Shown: positions 20,955 to 32,588 of the stretch, piece after piece
Position numbering within the stretch: the stretch's first letter is position 1
Layout of the letters: each line of letters starts with the position of its first letter
From: Cepaea nemoralis
Lineage: Eukaryota; Mollusca; Gastropoda; Stylommatophora; Helicidae
Reading direction: 5' to 3'
Assembly (NCBI GenBank): GCA_014155875.1
Contig: JACEFZ010027754.1
Coordinates: forward strand, 434,001 to 498,000
DNA length: 64,000 nucleotides
Translations under genes and position numbers: made by a program
The notes under the pieces: model-generated
Databases searched by the model: none
What the model was told of the DNA's origin: nothing
What the model saw: the letters and a program-made list of their open reading frames with translations, nothing else

Positions 20955-21740
20955 AGATTCAACTTGTGAGATCTGTGGGGGGAGACTGGAGCACATCTGA
21001 AGATATCAATGTGAGATCTGGGGTGGGGGGGGGGGGAGAGAGACTGGAGCACATCTGGAGATATCAATGTGAGATCTGTAGGGGGAGACTGGAGCACATC
21101 TGGAGATATCAATGTGAGATCTGGGTGGGGGGGGAGACTGGAGAGACTGGAGCACATCTGGAGATATCAATCTGAGATCTGTGGGGGGAGACTGGAGCAC
21201 ATCTGAAGATATCAATGTGAGATCTGGGTAGGGGGCGGGGGGGGGGGGAGACTGGAGCACATCTGGAGATATCAATGTGAGATCTGTGGGGGAAAGACTG
21301 AAGCACATCTGGAGATATCAATGTGAGATCTGTGGGGGGGGGGGGGGGGGGGGGGGAAGACTGGAGCACATCTGGAGATATCAATGTGAGATCTGTGGGG
21401 GGGGGGGGGAAAGACTGGAGACATCTGAAGATATCAATGTGAGATCTGTGAGCGGGGGAAGGGGGAGGACTGAAGCACATCTGGAGATATCAATGTGAGG
21501 TCTGTGGGGAGGGGGGGGGGGGGAAGACAAGCACATCTGGGGATATCAATGTGAGATCTGTGGTGGGGGGAGGGGAAGACTGGAGCACATCTGAAGATAT
21601 TAATGTGAGGTCTGTGGGGAGGGGGGGGGGGAAGACAAGCACATCTGAAGATATCAATGTGAGATCTATGTGGGGGGGGGACTGGAGCACATCTGGAGGT
21701 ATCAACGTAAGATCTGTGGGGGGAGACTGGAGCACGTCTG
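20955..21740. repeat. 45-60-bp tandem array with a poly(G) run in every unit
   Basis: Each unit has GACTGGAGCACATCTGGAGA, TATCAATGTGAGATCTGTG and then a poly(G) run of about 6 to 23 bases. The longest run (about 23 G) is at 21334-21356. One further unit occurs at about 23015-23070, on the far side of the 67-bp array. Confidence 0.95.
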
Positions 21741-21744
21741 GATA

Positions 21745-23012
21745 ACACACACATGGAGACAAGTGGCACATAAGTCACAAATACTTGATGTCAGTGATCA
21801 GTGAAGACTGTTCACACACTACACACACATGGAGACAAGTGACACATAAGTCACAAATACTTGATGTCAGTGAAGACAGTTCATGCACTACACACATGGA
21901 GACAAGTGGCACATATGTCACAAATACTTGATGTCAGTGAAGACAGTTCAGACACTACACACACATGGAGACAAGTGGCACATAAGTCACAAATACTTGA
22001 TGTCAGTGAAGACAGTTACACTACACACACATGGAGACAAGTGACACATAAGTCACAAATACTTGATGTCAGTGAAGACAGTTCACATACTACACACACA
22101 TGGAGACAAGTGACACATAAGTCACAAATACTTGATGTCAGTGAAGACAGTTACACTAAACACACATGGAGACAAGTGGCACATAAGTCACAAATACTTG
22201 ATGTCAATTAAGACAGTTCACGCACTACACACATGGAGACAAGTGACACATAAGTCACAAATACTTGATGTTACACTACACACACATGGAGACAAGTGAC
22301 ACATATGTCACAGGATACTTGATGTCAGTGAAGACAGTTCACACACTACACACATGGAGACAAGTGGCACATAAGTCACAAATACTTGATGTCAGTGAAG
22401 ACAGTTCACACACTACACACATGGAGACAAGTGGCACATAAGTCACAGATACTTGATGTCAGTGAAGACAGTTCGCACACTACACACACATGGAGACAAG
22501 TGGCACATAAGTCACAAATACTTGATGTCAGTGAAGACAGTTCACACACTACACACACATGGAGACAAGTGGCACATAAGTCACAAATACTTGATGTCAG
22601 TGAAGACAGTTCACACACTACACACACATGGAGACAAGTGGCACATAAGTCACAAATACTTGATGCCAGTGAAGACAGTTATACTACACACACATGGAGA
22701 CAAGTGACACATATGTCACAAATACTTGATGTCAGTGAAGACAGTTCACCACACTACACACATGGAGACAAGTGGCACATAAGTCACAGATACTTGATGT
22801 CAGTGAAGACAGTTCGCACACTACACACACATGGAGACAAGTGGCACATAAGTCACAAATACTTGATGCCAGTGAAGACAGTTACACTACACACACATGG
22901 AGACAAGTGGCACATAAGTCACAAATACTTGATGTCAGTGAAGACAGTTCACACACTACACACACATGGAGACAGATGACACATAAGTCACAGATACTTG
23001 ATGTCAGTCTAC
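21745..23012 (+). repeat. 67-bp satellite array, direct orientation
   Basis: The unit of about 67 bases has core ACATGGAGACAAGTGGCACA, TAAGTCACAAATACTTGATG and TCAGTGAAGACAGTTC. About 18-19 copies. The same satellite occurs in reverse orientation at 24560-26090. ORFs of 80-200 aa here are repeat artefacts. Confidence 0.97.
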
Positions 23013-23164
23013 ATCATTGTGAGATCTGTGGGGGGGGGGGGGAGAGACTGTAGCACATCTGGAGATATCCATGTGCAGTGAAAGAGATCCTTAACTAAAA
23101 TCAAACCAAATTACTCCTGAAAGTTCAGCGAAGAAGAAAAGGAAGCAACTGCATCAGCAGCACA

Positions 23165-23900
23165 GATGCTAATTTGACAGTTGTGGCATTAGAATGGCTG
23201 TATGGATACTAGATTGACACTATGTTGACAGTAGAATAGATTTATATATGTTAGTGTAACACAGTTTTAGCATTAAAATGGCTGTATGGATACTAGATTG
23301 ACACTATGTTGACAGTAGAATAGATTTATATATGTTAGTGTAACACAGTTTTGGCATTAGAATGGCTGTATGGATACTAGATTGACACTATGTTGACAGT
23401 AGAATAGATTTATATATGTTCGCGTAACACTAGTTGTGGCATTAGAATGGCTGTATGGATACTAGATTGACACCATGTTGACAGTAGAATAGATTTATAT
23501 ATGTTCGTGTAACACAGTTTTTGGCATTAGAATGGATGTATGGATACTAGATTGACACTATGTTGACAGTAGAATAGATTTATATATGTTCGTGTAACAC
23601 AGTTTTGGCATTAGAATGGGTGTATGGATACTAGATTGACACTATGTTGACAGTAGAATAGATTTATATATGTTCGTGTAACACAGTTTTGGCATTAGAA
23701 TGGGTGTATGGATACTAGATTGACACTATGTTGACAGTAGAATAGATTTATATATGTTAGTTTAACACAGTTTTGGCAATAGAATAGATTTATAGATACT
23801 ATATTGATACTATATTGGCAATAAAATAGATATATAAATACTATCTTTACATTATGTTGACAAGGACAGTTGATTTACATATGCTAGTTTGACACTATAT
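23165..23900. repeat. 84-bp tandem repeat, about 8 copies, decaying rightward
   Basis: The core is GGCTGTATGGATACTAGATT, GACACTATGTTGACAGTAGA and ATAGATTTATATATGTT. Copies are near-identical up to about 23760 and then diverge. Confidence 0.95.
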
Positions 23901-24084
23901 TGACAATAGAATAGACGTATAGCTACATACCATAGATTGAGAATAGAAAAAAATTTATAGATGCTTTTGCTTGACACTGCATTGATAATCTGCATAGTGT
24001 ATTACTAACAGGATGCACTTGTATATTAATATATTACTTTTATGTTGCAATGTTTGAATCATTAATCTTTTGTCTATCTAACAG

Positions 24085-24283
24085 AACAAAAGAATCACCG
24101 CAGCTGATGCTCTTACTCACCCGTATCTTGACGAGGGTCGTCTGAGATTCCACTCTTGCATGTGTGCATGTTGTATGCCTGGTCCACAGGGACGAAACTT
24201 CTGCGCTGATCTAGAGCCAGAGTGTTCCATTCCTTTTGACTATACGTTTGAGAAATCCTTAACAAGCATTTCCAGAGTGAAAG
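24085..24283 (+). CDS. NLK: Nemo-like kinase, exon e (end of kinase domain)
   Basis: Encodes NKRITAADALTHPYLDEGRL, RFHSCMCACC, then DYTFEKSLTSISRVK, covering the conserved R-I...A-L-x-H-P-Y-L segment that ends the MAPK fold and the NLK-specific cysteine-rich start of the C-terminal tail. The acceptor is taacag (to 24084) and the donor is gtagga at 24284 (phase 0 in, phase 1 out). This exon is intact: 199 bases with one open frame. It is flanked by inverted arrays of the same 67-bp satellite (21745-23012 and 24560-26090). Confidence 0.95.
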
Positions 24284-24559
24284 GTAGGAAGACAGTTTAA
24301 CCTGATCATGTTATTAAAGGCAACAACAACAAAAACTATTGGTCTAAGACTTGTTACCCCACATCATTAAAAAAATCAGCACACACTCAACTAACTATTC
24401 TCTGGCCTACAAAGGGCTTGTTATTCGCGGTTGTGGGCCTGTACTCCACTAGCTGTCTCAGGGGCAAAAGCAGAAAGAAGAAGAGGATCATTTAATTTGT
24501 CCTGCAGATGGCTCTGTAACCTGTAAACAAACCTGATGCTGACTGATTGTAGTGTGATT

Positions 24560-26090
24560 TGTCTTCATTGACATCAAGTATTTGTGACTTATGTGCCACT
24601 TGTCTCCGTGTGTGTGTAGTATTTGAATTGTCTTCACTGACATCAAGTATTTGTGACTTATGTGCCACTTATCTCCATGTGTGTGTAGTATTTGAATTGT
24701 CTTCACTGACATCAAGTATTTGTGACTTATGTGCCACTTGTCTCCATGTGTGTGTAGTGTAACTGTTTTCACTGACATCAAGTATTTGTGACTTATGTGC
24801 CATTTGTCTCCATGTGTGTGTAGTATTTGAATTGTCTTCACTGACATCAAGTATTTGTGACTTATGTGCCATTTGTCTCCATGTGTGTAGTGTGTGAACT
24901 GTCTTCACTGACATCAAGTATTTGTGACTTATGTGCCACTTGTCTACATGTGTGTGTAGTGTGTGAACTGTCTTCACTGACATCAAGTATTTGTGACTTA
25001 TGTGCCACTTGTCTCCATGTGTGTGTGTGTAATGTGTGAACTGTCTTCACTGACATCAAGTATTTATGACTTATGTGCCACTTGTCTCCATGTGTGTAGT
25101 GTGTGAACTGTCTTCACTGACATCAAGTATTTGTGACTTATGTGCCACTTGTCTCAATATGTGTGTATAGTGTGTGAACTGTCTTCATTGACATCAAGTA
25201 TTTGTGACTTATGTGCCACTTGTCTCCATGTGTGTGTGTGTAGTGTGTGAACTGTCTTCACTGACATCAAGTATTTATGACTTATGTGCCACTTGTCTCC
25301 ATGTGTGTAGTGTGTGAACTATCTTCACTGACATCAAGTATTTATGACTTATGTGCCACTTGTCTCCATGTGTGTAGTGTGTGAACTGTCTTCATTGACA
25401 TCAAGTATTTGTGACTTATCTGCCACTTGTCTCCATGTGTGTGTAGTGTGTGAACTATCTTCACTGACATCAAGTATTTATGACTTATGTGCCACTTGTC
25501 TCCATGTGTGTAGTGTGTGAACTGTCTTCATTGACATCAAGTATTTGTGACTTATGTGCCACTTGTCTCAATATGTGTGTATAGTGTGTGAACTGTCTTC
25601 ATTGACATCAAGTATTTGTGACTTATGTGCCACTTGTCTCAATATGTGTGTATAGTGTGTGAACTGTCTTCATTGACATCAAGTATTTGTGACTTATGTG
25701 CCACTTGTCTCAATATGTGTGTATAGTGTGTGAACTGTCTTCATTGACATCAAGTATTTGTGACTTATGTGCCACTTGTCTCAATATGTGTGTATAGTGT
25801 GTGAACTGTCTTCATTGACATCAAGTATTTGTGACTTATGTGCCACTGTCTCAATATGTGTGTATAGTGTGTGAACTGTTTTCATGACATCAAGTATTTG
25901 TGACTATGTGCCACTTGTCTCAATATGTGTGTATAGTGTGTGAACTGTCTTCATTGACATCAAGTATTTGTGACTTATGTGCCACTTGTCTCAATATGTG
26001 TGTATAGTGTGTGAACTGTCTTCATTGACATCAAGTATTTGTGACTTATGTGCCACTTGTCTCAATATGTGTGTGTAGTGTGGGACTAGC
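24560..26090 (-). repeat. 67-bp satellite array, inverted relative to 21745-23012
   Basis: The unit reads GAACTGTCTTCACTGACATC, AAGTATTTGTGACTTATGTG and CCACTTGTCTCCATGTGTG, the exact reverse complement of the upstream array. About 22 copies; the right-hand ones share a TCAATATGTGTGTATAGTG variant, showing local homogenisation. Confidence 0.97.
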
Positions 26091-26289
26091 ATAATTTGCA
26101 TGTCTCTAACGTTCAGTTCGTCCATGTGTTATGGAGGCCTATAAGGGAAATGAAGGATGTCACCTACCATGCATGTCATAGATGCAACTAAGGAGGGTTG
26201 GAGTAAAATGGGCGACAACATCCCGTAGTCAGCTTTAGCTACAAAATTCAACCAATCATGAACAAATCTACAAAGGGCTTCATGTGACT

Positions 26290-26310
26290 GGGGGGGGGGG
26301 GGGGGGGGGG
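26290..26310. repeat. Poly(G) run of about 20
   Basis: A single G homopolymer sits between two copies of a short duplicated word (CTTCATGTGACTG). Confidence 0.95.
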
Positions 26311-26694
26311 CCTTCATGTGACTGGGCTGAGGGGCTGTGCTCTGTTGAGAGATGACAGGCAGAAAAAGAAGAACATTCAATTAGTTCTGTCTCATGGATG
26401 GAGAGCTGTCAGTTATATACTGCTCATTGCTGATTATTATTGCTTGCAAATTCAAATAAAAACAAAATACAAAAGAGCTTAGGAATGTACAAAATACATT
26501 CAACAGCTTGAAAGAAGTATTAACATTTAAAGAGATCAATAATAACTGAAATATGAGTCAAGTGTTACATAACTCAGCACTAGAATATGGTTCTCAAGTG
26601 TGTTAGAAGGCTGCACTTATAATGTCATGAGCAGTGTCAGTCGAGGATGCCATGCCTGCGTTCATCACCCACTAAGTGAAGGAAAGGCTGGTCT

Positions 26695-26850
26695 CCTATT
26701 CTTCTGTACATTCAGGCCTATAAGATGTGACCTGGGAAGGTTAACCCGGTCAACAAATGCCTGCAGAAGTAAGATGTGTCAGCCTAACTGCGCAATAACG
26801 CAATCACACCCAAAAAAAAAAAAAACTCCGGATGAACGCTGAAAAAGAAG
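26695..26850 (+). repeat. Interspersed repeat, second copy of the 18841-19245 family
   Basis: Contains CCCGGTCAACAAATGCCTGC, GATGTGTCAGCCTAAC and a final GATGAACGCTGAAAAAGAAG, preceded by a poly(A) run. It matches the right half of the repeat near 19110-19245. Confidence 0.6.
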
Positions 26851-27029
26851 AAGATGTGATGATCCCAGCACATCACAAACTGATCTAGGTTCCTGTTTCA
26901 GGATTTTTGTTTAGTATATGGTGTAAACCCATGGGCAATGAACAAGCAGTTACACAGTTGAATAGAGAAGACCCTAGAAGTGTGGATACACAGAGCGGTT
27001 AGTTACAGTTCATGGATCACAATGCACAG

Positions 27030-27140
27030 GTTTATAGAGAAGCTAGGAAGCTATAGAGAAGCTAGGAAGCTATAGAGAAGCTAAAAAGCTATAGAGAAGC
27101 TTGGAAGCCATAGAGAAGCTAGGAAGCCATAGAGAAGCAA
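27030..27140. repeat. 19-bp tandem repeat, about 6 copies
   Basis: The unit is TATAGAGAAGCTAGGAAGC with small changes. Confidence 0.92.
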
Positions 27141-27285
27141 ACAGAGTTGATGGAGAAGAGAACGAGAAAAGGGAAAGGTTTCAAGCAGGCGAGCAAGAGG
27201 AGTGAAATAATTACAAATTGAAAGGCTGAAAATGAAGATTTAGTGTGACCTACCTCCATTCTGAGTAACTACCAACGACTGCCTG

Positions 27286-27570
27286 AAAGAGGCTAATGAA
27301 ACTAGAACACTATATACAAACAATAAGAAAGAGACAAACAGCTTTCTTTGGTCATGTGATGAGAAGAGAGGCATTGGAAACCATCGTGACAACTGGAAAG
27401 ATTGAGGGGAAGAGAGGCAGAGGCAGACCAAGAGAAATTATGCTGGATGGATTGAGACGGTGGCATGGCAAAATATCAGCAGCAGAGTTGATCCAGAACA
27501 CCAAAGACTGAGATCTGTGGAGAGCCATTAGCACCTATGCAAGCTGCCAGGGCACTTGATGATGATGACC
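27286..27570 (+). mobile_element. Non-LTR retrotransposon, C-terminal tail, 5'-truncated
   Basis: Encodes RQTAFFGHVMRREALE, GKIEGKRGRGRPRE, LRRWHGKISAAELIQNTKD and, after a stop, DLWRAISTYASCQGT. This series is characteristic of the end of endonuclease-reverse transcriptase proteins of animal LINEs. It ends in (GAT)n (27557-27567), a common 3' tail. It lies in the NLK intron between exons e and f. Confidence 0.85.
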
Positions 27571-27782
27571 TCCATTCTGGAGACAATGTTTGATTGACTG
27601 ACTGCTGTAAACACTCTCCCGCTTCCCATTTCTATTTGAAAGAAACAACATATAGAATAGTATACCGAAAATAGAATGGGAAATTTGATTGAAATGAAAC
27701 AAGATGAGTGTGTGTTGTTCATAATCGATGTCAAAACTAGCATTGTTTCACAAAAACATGAAAACTTTCTCTTCTTCCACAG

Positions 27783-27883
27783 AAAAACTATTTATATTTA
27801 TCGCAGAACACCAGCAGCGCAGCCACGACCAGGTTACCGCTGTGCCTCAACCCACATGCAGCTGCATTAGCCAAAATTCAAAG
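27783..27883 (+). CDS. NLK: Nemo-like kinase, exon f (C-terminal tail)
   Basis: Encodes EKLFIFIAEHQQRSHDQ and then, one frame over, LPLCLNPHAAALAKIQ, corresponding to the NLK tail segment (K-E-x-x-x-x-F-I-x-E-Q-Q ... V-P-L-C-I-N-P-Q-S-A-A). The acceptor is ttccacag (to 27782, completing a phase-1 codon) and the donor is gtgtgt at 27884 (phase 2). A single surplus base near 27831-27834 (AGGTTACC) separates the two frames. This exon is more diverged than the kinase exons, as expected for the tail. Confidence 0.88.
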
Positions 27884-28227
27884 GTGTGTATCAACCCATT
27901 CTATCTTGTTTCACAAAATCCTAGAATGGTGTGCTAGTTTTCACCTTGCTGGTTTATGAGAATGCATAGGGGAAGGAGTGCTATGCAATATAGGCAATAT
28001 AGGGTCCTTAGAAAAGCTTCTAAACCAACCTCACACTGATAGAATCAAGCCATTTTCAGGACTCAGACAACCTGAAAACCAAATCAGGGAACTTGAGAGT
28101 TAAAACTCACAGCCTTCCAGAGAATTCCAATAGACCAACCTTAGATCTTCCCTGCAATGTGTGCTGTCTTTCCCAGTTCGCTCATGGTTCTCACATTCCA
28201 GGCACCCATTCTGGCAATGTCTGGGAG

Positions 28228-31200
28228 GCTACAATACAGGAGATTACATGCATATGTGTAGTACAGGAGATTACATGCATACACATATGATTACTGACTT
28301 ATTTTTTCATACATGTAGTAAAGTAGGTTACATGCATACATGTAGAAAAGAAGATTACATGCATACATATAGTACAGGAGATTACATGCATACATATAGT
28401 ACAGTAGATTACATGCATACATATAGTACAGGAGATTACATGCATACATATAGTACAGGAGATTACATGCATACATATTGTACAGGAGATTACATGCATA
28501 CATATAGTACAGGAGATTACATGCATACATATTGTACAGGAGATTACATGCATACATATAATACAGGAGATTACATGCATACATGTAGAAAAGAAGATTA
28601 CATGCATACATATAGTACAGGAGATTACATGCATACATATAGTACAGGAGATTACATGCATACATATAGACAAGGAGATTACATGCATACATATAGACAA
28701 GGAGATTACATGCATACATATAGTACAGCAGATTATATGCATACATGTAGAAAAGGATATTACATGCATACATATAGTACAGCAGATTACATGCATACAT
28801 GTAGAAGAGAAGATTAAATGCATACATATAGTACAGAAGATTAGATGTAGACAAAGAGATTACATGCATACATGTAGAAAAGGAGATTACATGCATACAT
28901 ATAGTACAGGAGATTACATGCATACATGTAGAAAAGGAGATTACATGCATACATATAGTTCAGGAGATTACATGCATACATGTAGAAAAGGAGATTACAT
29001 GCATACATATAGTACAGGAGATTACATGCATACACATATGATTACATGACTTATTTTTTCATACATGTAGTAAAGGAGGTTACATGCATACATTTAGAAA
29101 AGAAGATTACATGCATACATATAGTACAGGAGATTACATGCATACATATTGTACAGGAGATTACATGCATACATATTGTACAGGAGATTACATGCATACA
29201 TATAGTACAGGAGATTACATGCATACTATTTACTGTACAGGAGATTACATGCATACATATAATACAGGAGATTACATGCATACATATAGTACAGGAGATT
29301 ACATGCATACATATAGACAAGGAGATTACATGCATACATATAGACAAGGAGATTACATGCATACATATAGTACAGCAGATTATATGCATACATGTAGAAA
29401 AGGATATTACATGCATACATATAGTACAGCAGATTACATGCATACATATAGTACAGAAGATTAGATGTAGACAAAGAGATTACATGCATACATGTAGAAA
29501 AGGAGATTACATGCATACATATAGTACAGGAGATTACATGCATGCATGTAGAAGAGAAGATTACATGCATACATATAGTACAGGAGATTACATGCATACA
29601 TGTAGTACAGGAGATTACATGCATACATATAGTACAGGAAATTACATGCATACATGTAGAAGAGGAGATTACATGCATACATGTAGTACAGGAGATTACA
29701 TGCATACATATAGTACAGGAAATTACATGCATACATGTAGAAGAGATGATTACATGCATACATACAGTACAGGAGATTACATGCATACATATAGTACAGG
29801 AGATTACATGCATACATACAGTACATGAAATTACATGCATACATGTAGAAGAGGAGATTACATGCATACATATAGTACAGGAGATTACATGCATACATGT
29901 AGTACAGGAGATTACATGCATACATATAGTACATGAATTACATGCATACATGTAGAAGAGGAGATTACATGCATACATATAGTACAGGAGATTACATGCA
30001 TACATATAGTACAGGAGATTACATGCATACATATAGTAAAGGAATTACATGCATACATATAGTACAGGAGATTACTGCATACATATAGTACAGGAGATTA
30101 CATGCATACATATAGTACAGGAGATTACATGCATACATATAGTACAGGAGATTACATGCATACATATAGTACATGAATTACATGCATACATATAGTACAG
30201 GAGATTACATGCATACATATAGTACAGGAAATTACATGCATACATATAGTACAGGAGATTACATGCATACATATAGTACAGGAGATTACATGCATACATA
30301 TAGTACAGGAGATTACATGCATACATATAGTACAGGAGATTACATGCATACATGTAGAAGAGGAGATTACATGCATACATATAGTACAGGAGATTACATG
30401 CATACATATAGTACAGGAGATTACATGCATACATATAGTACAGGAGATTACATGCATGCATATAGTACAGGAGATTACATGCATACATATAGTACATGAA
30501 ATTACATGCATACATATAGTACAGGAGATTACATGCATACATATAGTACAGGAGATTACATGCATACATGTAGAAGAGGAGATTACATGCATACATGTAG
30601 AAGAGGAGATTACATGCATACATGTAGAAGAGGAGATTACATGCATACATATAGTACAGGAGATTACATGCATACATATAGTACAGGAGATTACATGCAT
30701 ACATATAGAAGAGGAGATTACATGCATACATATAGTACAGGAGGTTGCATGCATACATGTAGAAGAGGAGATTACATGCATACATATAGTACAGGAGATT
30801 ACATGTATACATGTAGACAAGGAGATTACATGCATACATGTAGAACAGGAGATTACATGCATACATATAGAAGAGGAGATTACATACATATAGAAGAGGA
30901 GATTACATGCATACATGTAGAAGAGGAGATTACATGCATACATATAGAAGAGGAGATTACATGCATACATATAGAAGAGGAGATTACATGCATACATATA
31001 GAAGAGGAGATTACATGCATACATATAGTACAGGAGATTACATGCATACATGTAGAAGAGGAGATTACATGCATACATGTAGAAGAGGAGATTACATGCA
31101 TACATGTAGAAGAGGAGATTACATGCATACATGTAGAAGAGGAGATTACATGCATACATATAGAAGAGGAGATTACAAGCATACATGTAGAAGAGGAGAT

Positions 31201-31262
31201 TACAAGCATACATGTAGAAGAGAAGATTGCATGCATGCATGTAGTAAATGAGGTTACGAACA
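28228..31262. repeat. 27-bp satellite array, about 110 copies, two unit variants
   Basis: The unit is GGAGATTACATGCATACAT followed by either ATAGTACA (type 1) or GTAGAAGA (type 2). Type 1 dominates to about 30550; type 2 dominates from about 30560 to 31230. A longer block including CTTATTTTTTCATACATGTA recurs at about 28295 and 29048, indicating internal segmental duplication. The unit is divisible by three and lacks stops in several frames, giving 100-370 aa frames on both strands that I regard as artefacts. Confidence 0.97.
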
Positions 31263-31462
31263 TACATGTTGCATCCAAGTACATGGTCTCACTCTAAGAC
31301 TGATGTATCACTAGTGTTATGTGATTGATGTTTTGGATTGATTTTGCGGTAATATTATCAGATGGCATATTTTAAATGGATATGGTATAGTTGTTTATGA
31401 AATTTTTGTAGCATTACCTCCTACTCCACTTCTTCCTCACCCTCCTTATTCTTCTTCTTTCA

Positions 31463-32015
31463 ACTTCAACTTGTTGACATCTCCATAGAGTTTATCTTCA
31501 AATGAGTGGGTTTAGGCCAAAATAGTTTGTTTGTTTATTTGTTCTGCAAATGTTGGACACTCTTGCAGCAAATGTTTAGCTGTCATGTTACCAATTCTAC
31601 AGTTACATGTATCAGTATCTCCTATCTTTTGTTTATTAAACATGTTGGATTTCAGCCTGTGGTGATCTGAAGACTGTAACTTGTTCTCTCCAGTGGAGTG
31701 TGTAATATCTTTCATCTTTCTGGTGGCCTGGATGTTCTGATTCATGCTTGGTTTTATAATTCGTCTTATAAATTGCTCGGCCTCATGATAGGTTATCTCT
31801 ATATCAGGCTGAGGTAGTCTTCCACCTTCCTTTGCCAGTCTGTCAGCCTCTCCATTTTCAGGTATGTTACAATGTAAGGGAATCCACTGTGCTATAACCC
31901 TTGTACGTTTCTGACATAATCCATGGATTACTGTTCTTAGTCTGCTAGTTCTGCTCTTCAGTATTGAAACAACAGACTTTGTATCTGTAAAAATGTTTCC
32001 TTTAACTTTTCCCTG
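31463..32015 (-). mobile_element. Non-LTR retrotransposon remnant, RNase H and C-terminal part
   Basis: Minus-strand frames read IFTDTKSVVS (an RNase H acidic residue), RVIAQWIPLHCNIPENGEA, DRLAKEGGRLPQPDIEITY, then KIGDTDTCNCRIGNMTAKHL and LQECP. Domain order and many residues match the LINE at 61840-62431. It is more decayed and has lost the RT. Confidence 0.85.
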
Positions 32016-32121
32016 TTAACAGTATATATGCTGCAGCTTAGAGTTTGAAGACAAGCAGATGGGACTTATGAAAACGCTGCAAATATTTACTTATTTCATT
32101 GTAACTGCTTCGGCCAACATT

Positions 32122-32325
32122 TTCTTTTTATGTTGCATATCCCTTACATAATGTTGCAGTCAACACCAGCATTTTTCAGCTGCTGTTGATGTACTAGGCA
32201 AGTTTTACGTTCAGTAGTTTGCCATTGCTTTCTGAACGACCAGCCCACATACCCCTGTAAGTTACCAGCGCGGCGCGAACGGCTGACAAATCTCGCGCAG
32301 CTGTTTTCCCCATGTGGATATACGG
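32122..32325 (-). mobile_element. tRNA-derived SINE, family A, diverged head
   Basis: Body words GCATATCCCTTACATAATGT, AACACCAGCATTTTTCAGCT and GTAGTTTGCCATTGCTTTCT match the family. The tRNA-like head (right side) is decayed. It lies about 260 bases upstream of the last NLK exon. Confidence 0.75.
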
Positions 32326-32520
32326 GATATATATATATATATATATCATCATGTTATATTTGTAACATATTATGATATAGCATCATGTTATATTTGTAAC
32401 ATAGTAATTAGTATGATATAGCATCATGTTATATTTGTAACATAGTAATAGTATGATATACAATCATGCTATATTTGTAATATATTTATGATATAGCATC
32501 ATGCTATATTTGTAACACAT
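32326..32520. repeat. (TA)n plus about 38-bp AT-rich tandem repeat
   Basis: A short TA run is followed by 4-5 copies of GATATAGCATCATGTTATAT TTGTAACATA. It abuts the region just upstream of the terminal NLK exon. Confidence 0.9.
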
Positions 32521-32588
32521 TTTGCATTGATGATCTTATCATGAAGTACTTGCATTAAGATATACACTTTTGTTCTACACCTCTGCAG

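Larger units (their letters stand above)
27884..32588 (+). other. NLK last intron, 4.7 kb
   Basis: The intron runs from donor gtgtgt to acceptor ctctgcag. It contains the 27-bp satellite, a minus-strand LINE remnant, a SINE and an AT-rich short array, listed separately. Confidence 0.85.

Noticed and set aside
21861..23053. 197-aa frame of THTWRQVAHKSQILDVSED repeats
   Set aside because: 67-bp satellite read in a locally open frame; unit-length changes shift it between frames.
28228..31262. CRISPR-like array (regular repeats)
   Set aside because: Repeats are contiguous with no unique spacers, in a eukaryotic intron; it is a satellite.
28161..31297. Frames of 100-371 aa such as MYACNLLYY, ISCTICMHV and YMHTYSTGD repeats
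   Set aside because: They are artefacts of the 27-base satellite, open in multiple frames and both strands, with no start or domain context.
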